Source: JAMWCX01 sp964352425 (GTDB lineage Bacteria > Omnitrophota > Gorgyraeia > 2-01-FULL-45-10). Taken from it: 64,000 bases of DNA. Both the position numbers and the translations under genes were made by a program. Below the pieces are notes generated by a model. That model had not been told where the DNA came from, ran no database searches, and worked only from the letters and a program-made list of their open reading frames with translations. The first letter of the stretch is position 1, and each line of letters begins with the position of its first letter. The DNA lies in contig CAYGRZ010000002.1 in NCBI GenBank assembly GCA_964352425.1, positions 32,562 through 96,561 of the forward strand, read 5' to 3'. This document shows, piece by piece, positions 48,024-56,587 of this stretch.

Positions 48024-48312
48024 GAAAGATTTTCGGCTTTCGTAGAGTAACGGAACTTTCGGATGCGTGCCGCATCAAACCAAGCCCGGAGGCCTGGGTG
48101 TTGAGCGGGGCCTAAAAATTGCGAGCGGGCATGGATTTTTAGCCCTTGATACCTATTACATGCTAAAAAGAGCGAGCAATTTTTCGGAGTGTGGTTTTCC
48201 TCGCAGGGGAAAACCACACGTCCACGCGAGGCACCCAGGCCGCAAGGGCTTGCTCTACTATGTGCAAGGCACCTCCCGAAAGTAAACGCTCTCAAGAAGC
48301 CGAAAATCTTTC
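48024..48312. ncRNA. 289-nt fold-back element 2, candidate structured RNA
   Basis: The outer arms GAAAGATTTTCGGCTT (48024-48039) and AAGCCGAAAATCTTTC (48297-48312) pair perfectly. Further pairs are ACTTTCGG/CCGAAAGT (48055-48062/48276-48283), CAAGCCC/GGGCTTG (48081-48087/48246-48252) and GGCCTGGGTG/CACCCAGGCC (48091-48100/48232-48241). The interior forms two hairpins, 48114-48184 (AAAAATTGC/GCAATTTTT) and 48189-48219 (GTGTGGTTTTCC/GGAAAACCACAC). That makes a three-way junction. It may be an RNA gene or a mobile element. Confidence 0.55.
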
Positions 48313-48328
48313 CCTCCCATGTTTTTGC

Positions 48329-48357
48329 TTGGCGTTTTCGCCTCTGGGGGTTATAAT
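48329..48357 (+). promoter_or_regulatory. Predicted promoter of the Cache-channel operon
   Basis: TTGGCG, 17-nt spacer, TATAAT, in the same style as the TTGGGA-17-TATAAT group. The start codon is 19 nt downstream, preceded by AAAGAGGG. Confidence 0.7.
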
Positions 48358-48376
48358 TATTGCACAAAGAGGGCTC

Positions 48377-50131
48377 ATGAAACGATCAAAAACCGTTCGA
48401 ACGGTACGCGTGATACTCCTGACGCTGTGCGCGGCAAGTTTTATCCTCGTCGCCGGGCAGGCATGTTTCTACATGACTTCCTTGAACGAGCTCTCGCGTT
48501 CGGCCGACACCATCATGTCGATAGAAGCGACACGGGCCGTCGAGCAGCTCACCGTGCAGCTTCGCAAGGCCGGCCCCGCGGGCCTCACGCCCGACGCCCT
48601 TGCCGATATCTGCGGCTCTTTCAGGTTCGGCGATACCGGCTACGGATATCTCCTGTCCCGCGACGGAAAGTTCCTCTACCATCCGATACATGACGCCGTC
48701 GAGTCGCAGAGGACGATATTCGAGATCCTCTCGGAGCGCAAAACACCGCAGGCCGAGAAGATCATCGATGTCACCAGGAAGGCGCTGGCCGGCCACGCCG
48801 TCTCGCACGACATCACTAATCCCGAAACAGGCCAGCATTTCAGGCTGCTGTACCGCCCGGTCGCGGATACGGGCTGGGTGCTCGCCGCGGTCTTTTCGAA
48901 AGACGAGATGTCTGCCGACGGCGGGTTCCTGCGCAGGATGAAGATGTGGGCGGCGCTCTGGCTCGTCCTGTTCCTTACGCTCTCCATCGCTGTGCTCGTC
49001 CGCGTCTATGAGATGGAGCCGTGGAAGCTCTGGCTGATCGCCGCCACGTTCTCCATCATGAGCGCGCTCGGCGCGCTCTTCATCTGGTACCTGACGCTCT
49101 CGGCGCCGCTCATAGAAGAGAAGGACAAGCTCATCTTTAACGACACGGTCTCGCTCAAGGCGTTCGTCAACGACCACTCGAGGACGATGCTGCGTCTCGG
49201 CAAGAGGCCGCCCGCCTACATACCCACCGGCATCTATATACAGTCGCTCGAATTCACCGGCGCCAACGACCTTGATGTGACGGGCTATGTCTGGCAGCAC
49301 TACACCGACGGCCTCCATGACGCCGTCACGCGGGGTTTCATAATGCCGGAGGCGCGCGACCTCACCGTAAAGGAAGCCTACCGGCGCAAGGCAGGCACAA
49401 CCGAGGTCATAGGCTGGTATTTCGAGGCGGTCATACGCCAGCGGTTCGATTATTCGAGGTATCCGTTCGACAGGCCGAACATATGGATATGGCTGCGCCC
49501 CTCGGACTTCGCGAATAATGTCGTCCTCGTGCCGGACCTCGCCGCATACAAATTCCTGGCACCCTCCTCGCTGCCGGGGCTGCAGGAAGAGGTGGCACTC
49601 CCCGGCTACACATTTCTCGGAACGTTCTTTGACCGCGAATTCCATCTCAGGCGGACCAATTACGGCATGCAGCTCCGGGGCCGGATGGACCGCGTGCCGG
49701 AACTCTACTACAATATCATCGTCAAGCGCAACTTCCTGACGCCGTTCGTCGCGAGGCTCTTCCCGCTCTTCATCATGTTCTCCATACTCTTCGTCGTCCA
49801 GCTCATGTTCTCCCATGAGGATGAGAAGAAGAAGGCATTCGGGTTCAACGCGCTCGCGGTCATGGGCGTCGTCATCACGTTCTTCTTCTCGACGCTTCTT
49901 TCGCACAATAACCTGAGACAGGAGCTGGGCGCCGACAAGATCATCTTCATAGAGAACTTCCATTTCATCGCGTATTCCATCCTCCTCCTGGTGGCGATAA
50001 AGACGCTCCTTTTCATGGGAGGAAACCCGTACCGTTTTGTTCAGTATCGGAACGGCCTTATACCGAAACTGCTGTATTGGCCCTTATGTACGGGCCTGGT
50101 GTTCGTCATAAGCTTTGTGAGTTTTTATTAG
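48377..50131 (+). CDS. Cache-sensor protein fused to a pentameric ligand-gated ion channel-like domain
   Basis: 584 residues. TM1 (about 11-33) is followed by a periplasmic Cache domain (about 35-178; RFGDTGYGYLLSRDGKFLYH, then ADTGWVLAAVF), TM2 (189-210) and TM3 (216-240). Residues 245-450 resemble a Cys-loop/Pro-loop ligand-binding beta-sandwich: IPTGIYIQSLEF with VTGYVWQHYTDG, and FDYSRYPFDRPNIWIWLR containing YPFD 362-365. Four helices follow (455-477, 488-508, 524-547, 564-583) with YYNIIVKRNFLTP before the first. This fits a Cache-regulated pLGIC. It is co-transcribed with the secreted gene at 50144. Assignment is by eye; no search was run. Confidence 0.65.
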   Translation: MKRSKTVRTVRVILLTLCAASFILVAGQACFYMTSLNELSRSADTIMSIEATRAVEQLTVQLRKAGPAGLTPDALADICGSFRFGDTGYGYLLSRDGKFLYHPIHDAVESQRTIFEILSERKTPQAEKIIDVTRKALAGHAVSHDITNPETGQHFRLLYRPVADTGWVLAAVFSKDEMSADGGFLRRMKMWAALWLVLFLTLSIAVLVRVYEMEPWKLWLIAATFSIMSALGALFIWYLTLSAPLIEEKDKLIFNDTVSLKAFVNDHSRTMLRLGKRPPAYIPTGIYIQSLEFTGANDLDVTGYVWQHYTDGLHDAVTRGFIMPEARDLTVKEAYRRKAGTTEVIGWYFEAVIRQRFDYSRYPFDRPNIWIWLRPSDFANNVVLVPDLAAYKFLAPSSLPGLQEEVALPGYTFLGTFFDREFHLRRTNYGMQLRGRMDRVPELYYNIIVKRNFLTPFVARLFPLFIMFSILFVVQLMFSHEDEKKKAFGFNALAVMGVVITFFFSTLLSHNNLRQELGADKIIFIENFHFIAYSILLLVAIKTLLFMGGNPYRFVQYRNGLIPKLLYWPLCTGLVFVISFVSFY

Positions 50132-50143
50132 AAAGAGGAGATC

Positions 50144-51103
50144 ATGAAGACAGTCAAATTCATTATCGCGGCAGCCGTGCTGCTGTGCGCGGCAACCTCG
50201 CTGGCCGCCGGCGGCGTGAGGGTGATGGTCATACCGTTCGAGGACAAGGCCGGAGAGCTGAAAGGCGTCGAGGATGACCTGACCGCCGCCGCGGTCGAGG
50301 AAGTGAAGTTATCGGGCAGATATACCTATATATCGCCCGACCAGTATGCCGAGAACTGGATGAAAGACGTGAAAGAGGGTGAGAAGAAACTCTTCGGGGC
50401 CGACATGGCGTCAGAACTGAAGGACTTGAAGAGGCTCAAACCCATGTTCGCCCATGACGAGCTCGGCAGTGTCGCCGAACACAGGGACCGCTGGGGCGTC
50501 GATCTCGTCATCGTTGCCGAGGTCCGCAAAGAAGGGGAGGCGCTGAAACTCTACTCGGAAATAATCGGCATGAATACGGGCAGGTTCTATACCGCAAGCG
50601 GCGAGTGCCAGCCGGGCCTCATGAAAGACGAGGTCAAGCGGCAGACGCACATGCTGATGGCGAAGGGCGACGCCGTCCAGGAGATCGCCGCGGACAGGCA
50701 GCTCGACCCCGTGATGTCGATCGTCGTGTACGAGATGAAGACCTCCGGGGGCGGGGATCTCCTGCTCGTCGCCGATTACACCGCGCGCCGGCCGGACCCG
50801 GAGCTCCAGAACCTGGATATCATGCCGAAGGATCCCGTGCGGGACGGCATCAAGTCATTAAAACTTGAATCGAACGAGAAGCGCCCGATCGAGTTCGCGT
50901 ATCTTTACAAGGACGGACAGATCGAGAGCATCAATATATCCGCAACAGCGCCGGCCGTCACGTCAGCGGAGGAGTCGACCGAAAACCTGACCGTGCCGAG
51001 CGTGAGCGGCCATATCATCAATTTCACGCTCACATGGAAAGGCGGCGAATTGAAAGGAGTCCGCGCCGAACCCGCCCAGAACCCGTTTGGCGAAGTGAAA
51101 TAG
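50144..51103 (+). CDS. Secreted protein with CsgG-like N-terminal fold
   Basis: 319 residues with signal peptide (ending SLAAGG). RVMVIPFEDKAGELKGVEDD, VDLVIVAEVRKEGEALKLY and SGRYTYISPDQYAENW resemble the nucleotide-binding-like fold of CsgG/FlgT-type periplasmic proteins. The C-terminal half (SIVVYEMKTSGGGDLLLVAD, FTLTWKGGELKGV) is beta-rich and unrecognised. It begins 12 nt after the Cache-channel gene with AAAGAGGAG, so it is probably a periplasmic partner of that protein (inference). Confidence 0.7.
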   Translation: MKTVKFIIAAAVLLCAATSLAAGGVRVMVIPFEDKAGELKGVEDDLTAAAVEEVKLSGRYTYISPDQYAENWMKDVKEGEKKLFGADMASELKDLKRLKPMFAHDELGSVAEHRDRWGVDLVIVAEVRKEGEALKLYSEIIGMNTGRFYTASGECQPGLMKDEVKRQTHMLMAKGDAVQEIAADRQLDPVMSIVVYEMKTSGGGDLLLVADYTARRPDPELQNLDIMPKDPVRDGIKSLKLESNEKRPIEFAYLYKDGQIESINISATAPAVTSAEESTENLTVPSVSGHIINFTLTWKGGELKGVRAEPAQNPFGEVK

Positions 51104-51167
51104 GCGTGCCCCACCGCCAGTGGAAGAGAATCAATAAAAAAGGGAAGATAACTATTTACAATCCTGG

Positions 51168-51176
51168 TGCTATAAT
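51168..51176 (+). promoter_or_regulatory. Extended -10 upstream of the pilus operon
   Basis: TGCTATAAT, followed by a second overlapping TATAAT at 51179-51184. A third TATAAT (51223-51228), preceded by GGGAGG, ends 6 nt before ATG 51235 and could give a leaderless transcript. Confidence 0.5.
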
Positions 51177-51234
51177 AGTATAATATGGCCGTCGCACAGC
51201 GGACTATTTTTTTATTGGGAGGTATAATTTTCAC

Positions 51235-51651
51235 ATGGGCGACAAAAAGAAGATACTCCTCGTCGATGACGAGAAGGACCTGGTAGTGAATGTTACGATG
51301 AGGCTGGAGCACGCCGGCTACGAAGTCCTGCCCAGCTATGACGGTGTTCAGGCATTCGAGCAGGTACGCAAGGAGAAGCCCGACCTCATCATCCTGGACA
51401 TCATGCTCCCGAAAATGGACGGGTACAAGGTCTGCGGGCTCTTGAAGAAGGACGCCCGCTATGCCAGGATCCCCATCATCATGTTCACGGCGAAGGCGCA
51501 TGAAGCCGACGAGAAGCTTGCCCGTGAGGTGGGCGCCGATGCGTACATCGTCAAGCCGTTCGAGGCCGCCGTCCTTATGGCAAAGATCGCGGAGCTTCTG
51601 GCGTTGCATAAGGCCGAAGGCGACTATTCCATTGCGGGGGGGCAGGCATGA
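51235..51651 (+). CDS. Response regulator receiver protein
   Basis: A 138-residue single receiver domain: acidic pocket LLVDDEKDL, phospho-acceptor Asp in LIILDIMLPKMDGYK, Thr in MFTAKA and Lys in YIVKPF. There is no output domain. It is the first gene of the pilus operon and overlaps the PilB-like ATPase gene (ATGA), so it may switch pilus assembly on and off. No cognate kinase is adjacent; the kinase at 61058 is the nearest intact one. Confidence 0.92.
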   Translation: MGDKKKILLVDDEKDLVVNVTMRLEHAGYEVLPSYDGVQAFEQVRKEKPDLIILDIMLPKMDGYKVCGLLKKDARYARIPIIMFTAKAHEADEKLAREVGADAYIVKPFEAAVLMAKIAELLALHKAEGDYSIAGGQA

Positions 51652-53369
51652 CCACAAAGCATAAGAAATCGCTGGGCGAGAGCCTGGTCGATGCGGGATT
51701 GATAACCGCCGACCAGCTCAAGGACGCGCAGGCCGAGGAGCAGCGCTCGGGAAATCGCATGCGCAAGGTCGTCGTTCAAATGGGATTCATCGACGAGGGA
51801 GATTTGGTCGAGTTCCTGAGCGAAAATCTCGGCCTGCCGAGGATCGATCTGTCGAATTTTCTGGTGGACCAGAAGATAATAGAGCTGATCCCCGAGGAAC
51901 TCGCCAGGAAGTATGAGCTGGTGCCGGTGCTCAAGATCGGCAACCGCCTGACCTGCGCGATGGTCGACCCGTGGAATATCTTCGCCCTCGACGAGATCGG
52001 CGCCAGGGCCAATCTTATCATCGAGCCCGCGGTAGCGACCGAGAACGAGATAAAGAAGGCCCTTAATGAATACTACGGCGTGAAGGGCTCGATGGAAAGC
52101 CTGATCAAGTCCATCGATACGGAAAGCGGCGCCGCGGACAAGATAACCATCGATTCCGAAAAAGATATCGATATCAAAAGGCTCCACGAGATGACCGAGG
52201 AGCCCGTCGTCATAAAGCTCGTCAACCTTGTCATCATGAAGGCGATCCAGGAGGGGGCCAGCGACATACATGTGGAGCCCGAGGATAAGACGCTCACGAT
52301 AAGGCTCAGGGTCGACGGCGTACTGCACGCGATAGATTCGCCCCCCAAATACCTCCAGTCGGCGCTCCTCTCAAGGCTCAAGATCATGGCTACCCTGGAT
52401 ATCACCGAAAGAAGAGTCCCGCAGGACGGCAGGTTCACCATCAGGATCGAAGATAAGGCTGTCGATGTGCGCGTTTCGTCGGTGCCGACGATATACGGCG
52501 AAAATATAGTCCTGCGCCTCCTGGATGCCACCGGCACGGTGCTGCAGCTTACCGACCTCGGATTCCCGAAGACGGTCCTGGACAGGTTCGATAAGCTCAT
52601 CACCCGGCCCCACGGCATCATCCTGGTCACCGGCCCTACCGGGAGCGGGAAGACCACGACGCTGTACGCGTCCCTCTGTAAAATAAATACCGTCGAAAAG
52701 AATATTATCACCATCGAAGACCCGGTAGAATATAAACTTGCCGGTATCCGGCAGATCCAGGTCAACCCGAAGGTAAATCTTACCTTCGCCAACGGCCTGC
52801 GCTCGATACTGCGGCAGGATCCCAATATCGTCATGGTCGGCGAGATCAGGGATCCCGAGACCGCCGAGATCGCCATCCATGCCGCGCTCACCGGCCATCT
52901 CGTCTTCTCCACGCTCCACACCAATGACGCGGCCGGCGCTATCACGAGGCTTGTCGACATGGGGGTCGAACCTTTCCTGGCGTCGTCTTCCGTCATCGGC
53001 GTCCTGGCACAGCGGCTGGTGCGCACGATCTGCCCGGACTGCAAGGAAAAGGGCGACAAGAAGTACGCGCCTTCCGCGGAGAGCCTGAAGGACCTGGGCC
53101 TGAGCCCGGACGATAAGATAAATTTCATCAAGGCGAAGGGCTGCCCGAAATGCCTGGATACCGGCTATAAAGGCAGGATAGGCATCTACGAGCTTCTGGC
53201 CGTCGACGACAGGATGCGCGCGGCAATCGTCGCCAAGACGCCGGCGGATGAGCTCAAAAAACTTGCCGTCGCCGCCGGGATGGTCACGCTGATGCAGGAT
53301 GGTATCGAAAAGGTAAGGCAGGGCATCACGACCGTCGAAGAGGTATTGAGGGTGACCCGGGAGGAATAA
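51648..53369 (+). CDS. pilB: Type IV pilus/T2SS assembly ATPase (PilB/GspE)
   Basis: A 573-residue secretion ATPase. The N-terminal MshEN-like domain (KSLGESLVDAGLITADQL, MRKVVVQMGFIDEGDLVEF) may bind cyclic-di-GMP. Then comes GASDIHVEPEDK, Walker A GPTGSGKTTTLYA, Asp box, Walker B LRQDPNIVMVGEIRDPETAE, the His box TGHLVFSTLHTNDA, and a tetracysteine motif (CPDCKEKG...CPKCLDTGY). It powers polymerization of the pseudopilins encoded downstream. It overlaps the next gene by 1 nt. Confidence 0.93.
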   Translation: MTTKHKKSLGESLVDAGLITADQLKDAQAEEQRSGNRMRKVVVQMGFIDEGDLVEFLSENLGLPRIDLSNFLVDQKIIELIPEELARKYELVPVLKIGNRLTCAMVDPWNIFALDEIGARANLIIEPAVATENEIKKALNEYYGVKGSMESLIKSIDTESGAADKITIDSEKDIDIKRLHEMTEEPVVIKLVNLVIMKAIQEGASDIHVEPEDKTLTIRLRVDGVLHAIDSPPKYLQSALLSRLKIMATLDITERRVPQDGRFTIRIEDKAVDVRVSSVPTIYGENIVLRLLDATGTVLQLTDLGFPKTVLDRFDKLITRPHGIILVTGPTGSGKTTTLYASLCKINTVEKNIITIEDPVEYKLAGIRQIQVNPKVNLTFANGLRSILRQDPNIVMVGEIRDPETAEIAIHAALTGHLVFSTLHTNDAAGAITRLVDMGVEPFLASSSVIGVLAQRLVRTICPDCKEKGDKKYAPSAESLKDLGLSPDDKINFIKAKGCPKCLDTGYKGRIGIYELLAVDDRMRAAIVAKTPADELKKLAVAAGMVTLMQDGIEKVRQGITTVEEVLRVTREE

Positions 53370-54586
53370 TGCCGACCTACACGTATAAAGCGCGTGATAC
53401 CTCAGGCGCCTCCGTCAAGGGAAAGATCGAAGTTCCCAGCAGGGCGGAGCTCATTGAAAAGCTCCAGAAGATGGGCTACATGGCTACCCATGTCGCGGAG
53501 GCCGGCCCGGGCACCGGTCGGCTGGAGTCGCTCTTTGATAAATTTCAGTGGATAGGCAGCGGCGACAAGCTCATCTTCTATATACAGCTCTCCAATATGA
53601 TCAATGCCGGCATTACGATATTGATGAGCCTTTCGACGCTGGCGAAGCAGATAGAGAGCAAGAAGTTGAAGGCCACGGTCGAGGATGTCACCCGTAAGGT
53701 CGAGGCCGGCAGCAGCCTTTCACAGGCGTTCGGATCGCACCCGGGCGTCTTCTCCAGGCTCTTCGTCAACATGGTCAAGGCGGGCGAAGTGAGCGGCAGC
53801 CTCGACACGGTCCTTTTGCGGTACGTCACGTTCTTTGAAAAAGAGGAGGACCTGAAGCAGAAAGTAAAAGGGGCGCTCTTCTACCCTCTTATACTCCTGT
53901 GTGCGGGCATCACCGTATCGCTTTTTATCGTAACGTTCGTCATACCTCAGTTTGCGGTGATATACCTCCACGCGGGAATAAAACTGCCCATCCCGACGCT
54001 GATAATGCTGGCGATCGGCACGATCATAAAGAGCTACTGGTACCTCGTCATTGCGTTCGTCGCCGCCGCGGTCTTCGGGATACGGCATTATGCCGGGACG
54101 GATAAGGGCACGCTTTTTATCGATACGGTGAAGCTTAAATTACCAATCACGGGGCCGCTCTACCGCAAGGTGATCATCTCGAGGTTCGCGAGGACCCTTG
54201 CGACCGTTTCGGGAAGCGGTATCCCGATCCTGGTAGCGCTTGATATCACTAAAGAGGTGGCGGGTAATGTCGTGATAGAGCGCGTTATCCAAAGCGCCCA
54301 GGTATACGTGGAAAAAGGCGAGCGCATCGCCGAACCGCTGAAAATGAGCGGCGAATTCCCCGAGGATGTGGTCCAGATGGTACTGGTGGGAGAAGAAACC
54401 GGGACCCTGGACACGATGCTGAACAAGGTCGCCGATTTTTACGATATGGCCATCGATTACGCCGTAAAGAAATTGACCGTGGTCATCGAGCCATTGTTCC
54501 TGCTGGTGCTGGGCGCCATGGTGGGGCTCATCATGGCGTCGATGCTCTTGCCGATCTTTGACATGGTAAAGACGATACATCATTAA
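53369..54586 (+). CDS. pilC: Type IV pilus/T2SS platform protein (PilC/GspF)
   Basis: A 405-residue inner-membrane platform protein with an N-terminal TYTYKARDTSGASVKG segment and two homologous GspF domains (LFSRLFVNMVKAGEVSGSLD; FPEDVVQMVLVGEETGTLD), each followed by membrane helices. It connects the ATPase to the pseudopilin fibre. The start overlaps the pilB stop. Confidence 0.93.
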   Translation: MPTYTYKARDTSGASVKGKIEVPSRAELIEKLQKMGYMATHVAEAGPGTGRLESLFDKFQWIGSGDKLIFYIQLSNMINAGITILMSLSTLAKQIESKKLKATVEDVTRKVEAGSSLSQAFGSHPGVFSRLFVNMVKAGEVSGSLDTVLLRYVTFFEKEEDLKQKVKGALFYPLILLCAGITVSLFIVTFVIPQFAVIYLHAGIKLPIPTLIMLAIGTIIKSYWYLVIAFVAAAVFGIRHYAGTDKGTLFIDTVKLKLPITGPLYRKVIISRFARTLATVSGSGIPILVALDITKEVAGNVVIERVIQSAQVYVEKGERIAEPLKMSGEFPEDVVQMVLVGEETGTLDTMLNKVADFYDMAIDYAVKKLTVVIEPLFLLVLGAMVGLIMASMLLPIFDMVKTIHH

Positions 54587-54600
54587 GGGGAGGAGGTGCG

Positions 54601-55026
54601 ATGGCGAAGAAGGGCTTCACGATCATCGAGCTTCTGATCGTGATCTCCGTGGTGGCGATCCTTATCGCTATGGCCGTGCCGCGGTTCAAAGGGATACAGG
54701 AAGAAGGCAATGTCGCCAGGGCAAAAGGTGACGTGAGGACGCTTCTGATCGCGGTAGAAAGTTACCGTATGCATGGAAACGGCTTACCCGGCAGCCTGAG
54801 CGCTCTCATAGCCTCTACGACCAAGCCGAACATGGTCGGCTCAAGCCTTCCGAAAGATCCCTTCAAGAGCGGATCTGATTACGGCTATGGGATGTCTCCG
54901 GGTAAGCTCTACTATGTTATCTGGTCAGCCGGTCCGTCGGGAAGCGATACCGCAAGCGTTGCGGACAGCGGCGACGTAACGCTGTCTTCTACGGATACCA
55001 TTTACGCAAGTGACGGTAAGATATAA
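54601..55026 (+). CDS. Type II secretion/pilus major pseudopilin, GspG-like (copy 1)
   Basis: 141 residues with class III signal MAKKG|FTIIELLIVISVVAIL (cleavage after Gly5, Glu5 of the mature form present). The mature domain has the GspG-like pattern KGDVRTLLIAVESYRMHG and SLPKDPFKSGSDYGYGMSP. GGGGAGGAGGTGCG is a strong ribosome-binding site. It is followed by a close paralogue at 55091. Confidence 0.92.
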   Translation: MAKKGFTIIELLIVISVVAILIAMAVPRFKGIQEEGNVARAKGDVRTLLIAVESYRMHGNGLPGSLSALIASTTKPNMVGSSLPKDPFKSGSDYGYGMSPGKLYYVIWSAGPSGSDTASVADSGDVTLSSTDTIYASDGKI

Positions 55027-55090
55027 GTTTTTTGCGTCGGGACTGGCCTGGCGCATACGTGTAAGAGAGTAAAAAAAAGGAGGTGCGGCA

Positions 55091-55528
55091 ATGTTAAGGT
55101 TATGGAATAAGAAAGGGTTCACGATCATCGAGCTCCTGATCGTGATCACCGTGATCGCGATCCTGATCGGGATAGCGCTTCCGCGGTTCAGGGGGATACA
55201 GGAAGAAGGTAATTCCGCCAAGGCGAGAGGCGAGATGAGGACGCTCCAGACGGCCATAGAAAGCTATAACATGCACAAGGGCAGTATGCCCACGGCCCTG
55301 GGCGACCTCATTCTTACCACCACCAAGCCCAATATCGTCGGCTCGGCTCTTCCAAAAGATCCTTTCAAGCCCACGGCTGATTACGTTTATAATCAGTCTC
55401 CGAGCAAGATGTACTATACCGTTTCTTCGGTAGGCCCCACCGGAAGCGACACTGCCACTGTCGATGACACAGGCAAGGTGACAACGTCTTCTACCGACGT
55501 CATCTACGCGAGTAACGGCACCAAGTAG
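55091..55528 (+). CDS. GspG-like pseudopilin (copy 2)
   Basis: 145 residues. Signal KKG|FTIIELLIVITVIAILI, then GEMRTLQTAIESYNMHKGSM and ALPKDPFKPTADYVYNQSP. It is clearly a tandem duplicate of the 54601 gene, diverged mostly in the outer part (IYASDGKI versus IYASNGTK end). AAGGAGGTGCG precedes the start. A palindrome follows at 55547, suggesting the two pseudopilins may be transcribed at higher levels than downstream genes. Confidence 0.92.
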   Translation: MLRLWNKKGFTIIELLIVITVIAILIGIALPRFRGIQEEGNSAKARGEMRTLQTAIESYNMHKGSMPTALGDLILTTTKPNIVGSALPKDPFKPTADYVYNQSPSKMYYTVSSVGPTGSDTATVDDTGKVTTSSTDVIYASNGTK

Positions 55529-55546
55529 CGACTGAGTAATGTATCG

Positions 55547-55585
55547 GATTTGCCGCTTATCGCAAGAAGCGGTAAGCGGCAAATC
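55547..55585 (+). terminator. Hairpin after the pseudopilin genes (possible attenuator)
   Basis: GATTTGCCGCTTA (55547-55559) pairs with TAAGCGGCAAATC (55573-55585), loop 13 nt. The T-tract is weak (AAATT), so it is more likely an mRNA-processing or partial terminator element within the operon. Confidence 0.5.
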
Positions 55586-55600
55586 AAATTGTGAGAAAAG

Positions 55601-55975
55601 ATGAAATTCGGAAAACGGGGATTTACATTATTTGAAGTGCTTACCACCATAATCATTTTTGTGGTGGTTATTATCGCATTGATAGAGGTATTTAACGTCG
55701 GCATCTTCGGCTCCGGCGATGTGGAGAACATGCGGATAGCTTCCGGCATCGCGCAGGCGAGGATGGAGGCCCTCAGGAGTGCTTCATTCGCGTCGGTAGT
55801 CGGCTCTTCCGCCGCGCCCGATGCGAATTTCCCGAATTTCAGCGTTGAAGTTACAGTGGCGCCATCGCCGACGGCCGATCCTAAGACGGTGACGGTGAAG
55901 GTCACTTGGACGTACAGGGGAAGCGACGTCGATATCACCCTGACTACTTTGAGAACGCGGTATTCCGATACGTGA
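55601..55975 (+). CDS. Minor pseudopilin with prepilin N-terminus (GspI/PilV-like)
   Basis: 124 residues. Signal KRG|FTLFEVLTTIIIFVVVI, then a short domain containing ASGIAQARMEALRSASFASV. The AQxRMEALR segment is typical of GspI/PilV minor pseudopilins. It starts 16 nt after the hairpin. Confidence 0.85.
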   Translation: MKFGKRGFTLFEVLTTIIIFVVVIIALIEVFNVGIFGSGDVENMRIASGIAQARMEALRSASFASVVGSSAAPDANFPNFSVEVTVAPSPTADPKTVTVKVTWTYRGSDVDITLTTLRTRYSDT

Positions 55976-55984
55976 CAGGATGGC

Positions 55985-56587
55985 ATGAGTAAAGGACTGA
56001 CGCTGGCAGAGATGTTGATAGTAATAGGGATGCTCATCGTCCTCGTAGGGATGGTGATGTATATATTCCATGTGATCCTCTTCAGCTGGGTGTCCGAGGA
56101 GGCAAGGGCCGGCCTCGGTATAGAGCTCGACAGGGCGGTAAATATGATAGCAAAAGACGTGAGAGAAGCGGCGGAAAGCACCCCGCAGGCCATTAAATGG
56201 CGTTATCCTCAGGAAATACGGTTCGCCGTCGTTGCCGACAGCGACAGGTACCCGGACGGCACTCCCAAACCGAACTTTTTTCACTATTATATATATTATT
56301 TTTATAACGCCAACGACAGGTATCCAAATGCTTTTACCCAGAGCGCATACGACCTTAAGAGATACCAGTTTACCAATGTGACGGGGAATGACCCGAACAC
56401 GGGGACGTTCACGTATGGCGCAGGGCAGATAGTGGCAAACCAGGTTCTTCCCCCCATTGCTACTACGGCGATCCCCAAGCCGGGCCTTTCTGTTAACGGT
56501 GATACCGTCACCATCGACCTCAGCATTACCAGGGACAGCGAAACGATGAGGGTGCAGACCGACGCTATCCCAAGGAATATACAATGA
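55985..56587 (+). CDS. Minor pseudopilin (GspJ/PilW-like)
   Basis: 200 residues. Signal SKG|LTLAEMLIVIGMLIVLVG, then helix AGLGIELDRAVNMIAKDVRE, which is characteristic of GspJ/PilW proteins. It overlaps the next gene by 4 nt. Confidence 0.85.
   Translation: MSKGLTLAEMLIVIGMLIVLVGMVMYIFHVILFSWVSEEARAGLGIELDRAVNMIAKDVREAAESTPQAIKWRYPQEIRFAVVADSDRYPDGTPKPNFFHYYIYYFYNANDRYPNAFTQSAYDLKRYQFTNVTGNDPNTGTFTYGAGQIVANQVLPPIATTAIPKPGLSVNGDTVTIDLSITRDSETMRVQTDAIPRNIQ

Noticed and set aside
48024..48312. SRP RNA, 6S RNA or RNase P RNA
   Set aside because: Size and folding prompted the comparison, but the SRP GGAAGGAAGCAGC-type loop, RNase P conserved helices and a 6S central bubble are not recognisable.
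48191..48376. Longer N-terminus of the Cache-channel protein through the fold-back element
   Set aside because: The extension is encoded by the palindromic element and lies upstream of the predicted promoter; ATG 48377 has AAAGAGGG and starts a membrane helix.
48386..49963. A long minus-strand open frame (525 codons) inside the Cache-channel gene
   Set aside because: It is a high-GC shadow of the plus-strand gene, with composition rich in Arg/Glu/Val and no recognisable domain, while the plus frame has Cache and channel landmarks.
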